A stretch of DNA of 64,000 bases, from the NCBI GenBank assembly GCA_965228065.1, contig OZ245788.1, forward strand, positions 6,076,001-6,140,000, given 5' to 3'. Numbering within the stretch: position 1 is the first letter of the stretch; each line of letters opens with the position of its first letter. This document shows, piece after piece, positions 61,144 through 64,000 of this stretch. The notes under the pieces are model-generated. The model was given only the letters and a program-made list of their open reading frames with translations, was not told where the DNA came from and searched no databases. The position numbers and the translations under genes are program-made. The DNA is from Sphingobium_A sp965228065 (lineage in GTDB: Bacteria > Pseudomonadota > Alphaproteobacteria > Sphingomonadales > Sphingomonadaceae).

Positions 61144-62058
61144 TTACCCGGCACTCCCAACAGCGGCGCAGGCAAGGAACATGAGGAACCCGGCAAAGCG
61201 GTTCGCGCGGAACTTGATAAGGCCATCGATGCCATCGTCGGGATCGAGCGCGGCAACCTGCCAGATCAGATGCGCGGCCATTGGCAGCAACGCGACAAGC
61301 GCGATCCAGTCGGGCCGTACCATCCAGACCGCGATCGCCCAGAAAGCGAGCGCCGCGACATAGAAACCCAGTACGCCGGCACGGACATGGTTGCCCATGC
61401 GTCGCGCCGAAGATCGGATGCCGATCAACGCATCGTCTTCGCGATCCTGCAATGCATAGAGCGTATCATAACCCACCACCCAGCAGATCGAACCCGCATA
61501 GAGCAGCAGCATCGGCAGATCGATCGCACCGCGCACCGCGGCCCAGCCGACCAGCGCCCCCCAGGAAAAGACGAGGCCAAGCCAGACCTGCGGCCACCAG
61601 GTGATCCGCTTCATGAAGGGATAGGCTGCAACCGGCGCGAGACTGCCCAGCGCGATGAACTGCGCGACGCGGTCGAGCCGCACCAGCACCGCGAGACCGA
61701 TCAGGCATAGCAGGAGCAACCAGACCCAAGCCGCCTTCACCGAAACCGCGCCGCTGGCGAGCGGACGGCTGCGCGTGCGCGCCACGCTGCGGTCCAGATC
61801 GCGATCGACGATGTCGTTATAGACGCAGCCCGCGCCGCGCATGGCGACGGCGCCAAGCAGCATCCAGAAAACCAGGCTCCATTGCTCACGCAAGCCGCCG
61901 GCAAGCGCCACACCCCATGCGCATGGCCAGAACAACAGCCACCAGCCGATCGGCCGATCGAACCGGGCGAGCAGTGCAAAAGCACGCAGCTTTGCCGGCA
62001 AAGCCCGCATCAGCGCGCCATATTGGGTATCGGGGACAATCTCTGAATCGCTGCTCAT
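61144..62058 (-). CDS. ubiA: 4-hydroxybenzoate octaprenyltransferase UbiA
   Basis: UbiA attaches the polyprenyl chain to 4-hydroxybenzoate in ubiquinone synthesis. The 304-residue membrane protein has the two aspartate-rich motifs NDIVDRDLD (about 81-89) and DTLYALQDREDD (about 195-206), the RSRPLASGAVS loop and eight to nine hydrophobic segments. The ATG is preceded by GGGGGT; a GTG 3 nt before it is possible. It is divergent from rsmE, with about 40 bp between them. Confidence 0.96.
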   Translation of the reverse strand: MSSDSEIVPDTQYGALMRALPAKLRAFALLARFDRPIGWWLLFWPCAWGVALAGGLREQWSLVFWMLLGAVAMRGAGCVYNDIVDRDLDRSVARTRSRPLASGAVSVKAAWVWLLLLCLIGLAVLVRLDRVAQFIALGSLAPVAAYPFMKRITWWPQVWLGLVFSWGALVGWAAVRGAIDLPMLLLYAGSICWVVGYDTLYALQDREDDALIGIRSSARRMGNHVRAGVLGFYVAALAFWAIAVWMVRPDWIALVALLPMAAHLIWQVAALDPDDGIDGLIKFRANRFAGFLMFLACAAVGSAG

Positions 62059-62100
62059 CACCCCCTATGTACCCGGCGACAAGCCGCGGTACATAGGGCC

Positions 62101-62862
62101 ATGACCGCAACACCTGCCTGGCCGCCCGACAGCACCACCCGCCTGTTCATCGACGACGAGATCGTCGAGGGCCGCGAAATCCGCATCGATGGCGGCCAGG
62201 CGCATTATCTGATCTCGGTGATGCGCCTGAAGCCCGGCGCTCCGGTCAAGCTGTTCGACGATCGCACCGGCGAATGGCTTGCCGAAGCGAAGACGGTCGG
62301 TCGGCGCGACCTGATCCTGCAGGCGACCGCCCGATTGCGGACGCGCGAAGCCGTTCCCGATCTGTGGCTGTGTGCTGCGCCGATCAAGAAAGGTCGAGTC
62401 GACTGGGTGGCCGAAAAGGCATGCGAACTGGGCGTCGATCGACTGGTGCCCGTCCTGACCCGGCGCACTGTCATCGACCGGCTCAATGGCGAACGCCTGC
62501 GCGCGCATATGATCGAAGCGGCCGAACAATGCGGCCGCACCGCACTGCCCGTGCTTGAAGAGCCGGTGAAACTGACAGCCCTGCTCCGGGACTGGCCGGC
62601 GGATCGTGTGCTGTTCTTCGCCGACGAGACCGGCGGCACCCCGGCATCCGAAGCGATGCGATCGAAGCCAGGGCCAGCCGCGATTCTGATCGGCCCCGAA
62701 GGAGGATTCGACCCACAGGAGCGCGACGCGATTCGGGCACTGCCACAGGCCGTCGGCATTTCGCTCGGCCCGCGCATCCTGCGCGCCGAAACCGCCGCGG
62801 CCGCGGCCGTCAGCGTGTGGATGGCTGCGGTGGGGGATTGGGCAGGCTCACCCATCACATGA
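62101..62862 (+). CDS. rsmE: 16S rRNA (uracil1498-N3)-methyltransferase RsmE
   Basis: RsmE methylates U1498 in the decoding region of 16S rRNA. The 253-residue SPOUT protein has the N-terminal PUA-like domain (HYLISVMRLKPGAPVKLFD), the VDWVAEKACELGVDRLVPVLTRR block, EAAEQCGRT and the knotted SAM site AAILIGPEGGFDPQERD followed by SLGPRILRAETAAAAA. The glutamate-cysteine ligase gene follows on the same strand. Confidence 0.96.
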   Translation: MTATPAWPPDSTTRLFIDDEIVEGREIRIDGGQAHYLISVMRLKPGAPVKLFDDRTGEWLAEAKTVGRRDLILQATARLRTREAVPDLWLCAAPIKKGRVDWVAEKACELGVDRLVPVLTRRTVIDRLNGERLRAHMIEAAEQCGRTALPVLEEPVKLTALLRDWPADRVLFFADETGGTPASEAMRSKPGPAAILIGPEGGFDPQERDAIRALPQAVGISLGPRILRAETAAAAAVSVWMAAVGDWAGSPIT

Positions 62863-62923
62863 TCGTGAGAGGAATTTCATGCCCCCGCTTTCAAAACCCA
62901 CAACGTCCCGCTAGAGCCGCGCC

Positions 62924-64000
62924 ATGAGCACAAAGACGGTTTCAAATGGCAACGATCCGGTCATCGAAAACCGGGCGCAGCTCATTTCCGCATTCGCCAA
63001 GGGCGAAAAGCCGGCAGAACGCTGGCGGATCGGCACCGAGCACGAAAAATTCGTCTACTGGAACGCCGATCATCGCGCGCCCAGCTATGCCGAACCCGGC
63101 GGCATCCATGCGCTGCTGATCGCGCTCACCAAATTCGGCTGGGAACCGATCTACGAGGGCGAGAACATCATCGCGCTCGCCGGCCCGGACGGCAATGTCA
63201 GCCTGGAACCGGCGGGACAGCTCGAACTCTCAGGCGCGCCGCTCGAAAACCTTCACCAGACTTGCGCCGAGACCGGCCGGCACCTGGCGCAGGTGAAGGA
63301 AGTGGGCGAACGACTCGGCTTCGGCAGCCTGGGCATGGGATTCTGGCCCGACAAACGCCGCGACGAAATGCCGATCATGCCCAAGGGCCGTTACGAGATC
63401 ATGCTGCGCCATATGCCGCGCGTGGGATCGCTGGGCCTGGACATGATGCTGCGCACCTGCACCATCCAGGTCAATCTGGACTATGCGTCCGAAGCCGACA
63501 TGGCGAAGAAGTTCCGCGTCGGGCTGGCGCTCCAGCCGCTCGCCACCGCGCTCTTCGCCAATTCCCCCTTCACCGAGGGCAAGCCCAATGGCTTCCTGTC
63601 CTATCGCAGCCATATCTGGTCGGACACCGATCCGCACCGGACAGGCATGTTGCCCTTCGTGTTCGAGGACGGCTTCGGCTACGAACGCTATGCCGACTAT
63701 GCGCTCGATGTGCCGATGTACTTCGTTTATCGCGACGGCAAATATATCGATGCTGCGGGCCAGAGTTTCCGCGACTTCCTTGAGGGGCGCCTGCCGGCCC
63801 TTCCCGGTGAGAAACCGACCGAATCCGACTGGGCCGACCATCTCTCCACCGCCTTCCCCGAAGTGCGGATGAAGAGCTTCCTCGAGATGCGCGGTGCCGA
63901 TGGCGGCCCGTGGAACAAGATCTGCGCGCTGCCCGCTTTGTGGGTCGGTCTGCTCTATGACAGCACCGCGCTCGACGCGGCGTGGGATGTGGTCAAACAC
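62924..64000 (+). CDS. gshA: Glutamate-cysteine ligase, 3' end outside window
   Basis: The gene is open from its ATG to the right edge (359 codons visible). It begins MSTKTVSNGNDPVIENRAQL and has the words RIGTEHEKFVYW (about 36-47), LEPAGQLELSGAPLENLHQT, GMGFWPDKRRDEMPIMPKGRYEIM, TCTIQVNLDY and PFTEGKPNGFLSYRSHIW. These match the plant/alphaproteobacterial class of glutamate-cysteine ligase, which makes gamma-glutamylcysteine for glutathione. It lies 61 bp after rsmE. The C-terminal part is missing only because the window ends. Confidence 0.93.
   Translation, partial: MSTKTVSNGNDPVIENRAQLISAFAKGEKPAERWRIGTEHEKFVYWNADHRAPSYAEPGGIHALLIALTKFGWEPIYEGENIIALAGPDGNVSLEPAGQLELSGAPLENLHQTCAETGRHLAQVKEVGERLGFGSLGMGFWPDKRRDEMPIMPKGRYEIMLRHMPRVGSLGLDMMLRTCTIQVNLDYASEADMAKKFRVGLALQPLATALFANSPFTEGKPNGFLSYRSHIWSDTDPHRTGMLPFVFEDGFGYERYADYALDVPMYFVYRDGKYIDAAGQSFRDFLEGRLPALPGEKPTESDWADHLSTAFPEVRMKSFLEMRGADGGPWNKICALPALWVGLLYDSTALDAAWDVVKH

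Overview
The window is about 64 kb of high-GC chromosomal DNA that reads as a sphingomonad (Sphingomonadales, Alphaproteobacteria). The grounds are two TonB-dependent receptors with the typical plug signatures, a GapR-type DUF2312 protein beside a DUF1244 protein, the ybgC-tolQRAB-pal order, the hflK-hflC-degP order divergent from mrp, GTG starts with 1-8 nt gene overlaps, and many intergenic palindromic (REP-like) repeats. No rRNA, tRNA, CRISPR array or prophage was recognised.

Layout. 1-0.8 kb: 5' part of an aryl-CoA ligase gene that runs off the left edge. 0.9-10.9 kb: housekeeping genes (purEK, gpmA, a dienelactone hydrolase, an AhpD-like protein, an M14 carboxypeptidase with a lipoprotein, galE, rpmJ, pyk, DUF1244, DUF2312/GapR, YbjQ). 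10.9-27.7 kb: an accessory catabolic island. It holds a receptor-dioxygenase-SDR operon, a second receptor facing away from it, a MaoC-MFS-acyl-CoA ligase operon, a TetR regulator, a Tat-exported beta-lactamase-fold hydrolase, an exported CocE/NonD-type hydrolase and a membrane-anchored penicillin-acylase-type Ntn hydrolase. Four copies of a 14-bp palindrome (TGAG-N6-CTCA, one with a single mismatch) lie in exactly the four promoter regions of this island, which suggests one TetR regulon for taking up, hydrolysing and CoA-activating an acylated compound that I cannot name.

28.0-37.3 kb: yebC, ruvC, an intervening opposite-strand M19-like dipeptidase flanked by nested palindromes, ruvA, ruvB, then ybgC-tolQ-tolR-tolA-tolB-pal, ended by strong hairpins. 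37.5-47.5 kb: an SPFH-Arc-small protein group, a DUF486 protein with an S10 peptidase, queF, a long GT4 fusion protein with a GH130 enzyme, a thioesterase, an AraC regulator and a small membrane protein.

47.5-48.9 kb: one complete IS110-family (IS1111-type) insertion sequence with subterminal inverted repeats and a long 3' non-coding region that is a candidate bridge RNA. 49.0-64 kb: an OPT transporter, a secreted protein with a HerA-like ATPase, degP/hflC/hflK, mrp, a CoA-binding protein, a lone Flp pilin too short for routine ORF calling, cysQ-like and pmbA, ubiA, rsmE and the 5' part of a glutamate-cysteine ligase gene that runs off the right edge.

At least five families of palindromic intergenic repeats recur. 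In two places one family sits inside the hairpin loop of another.
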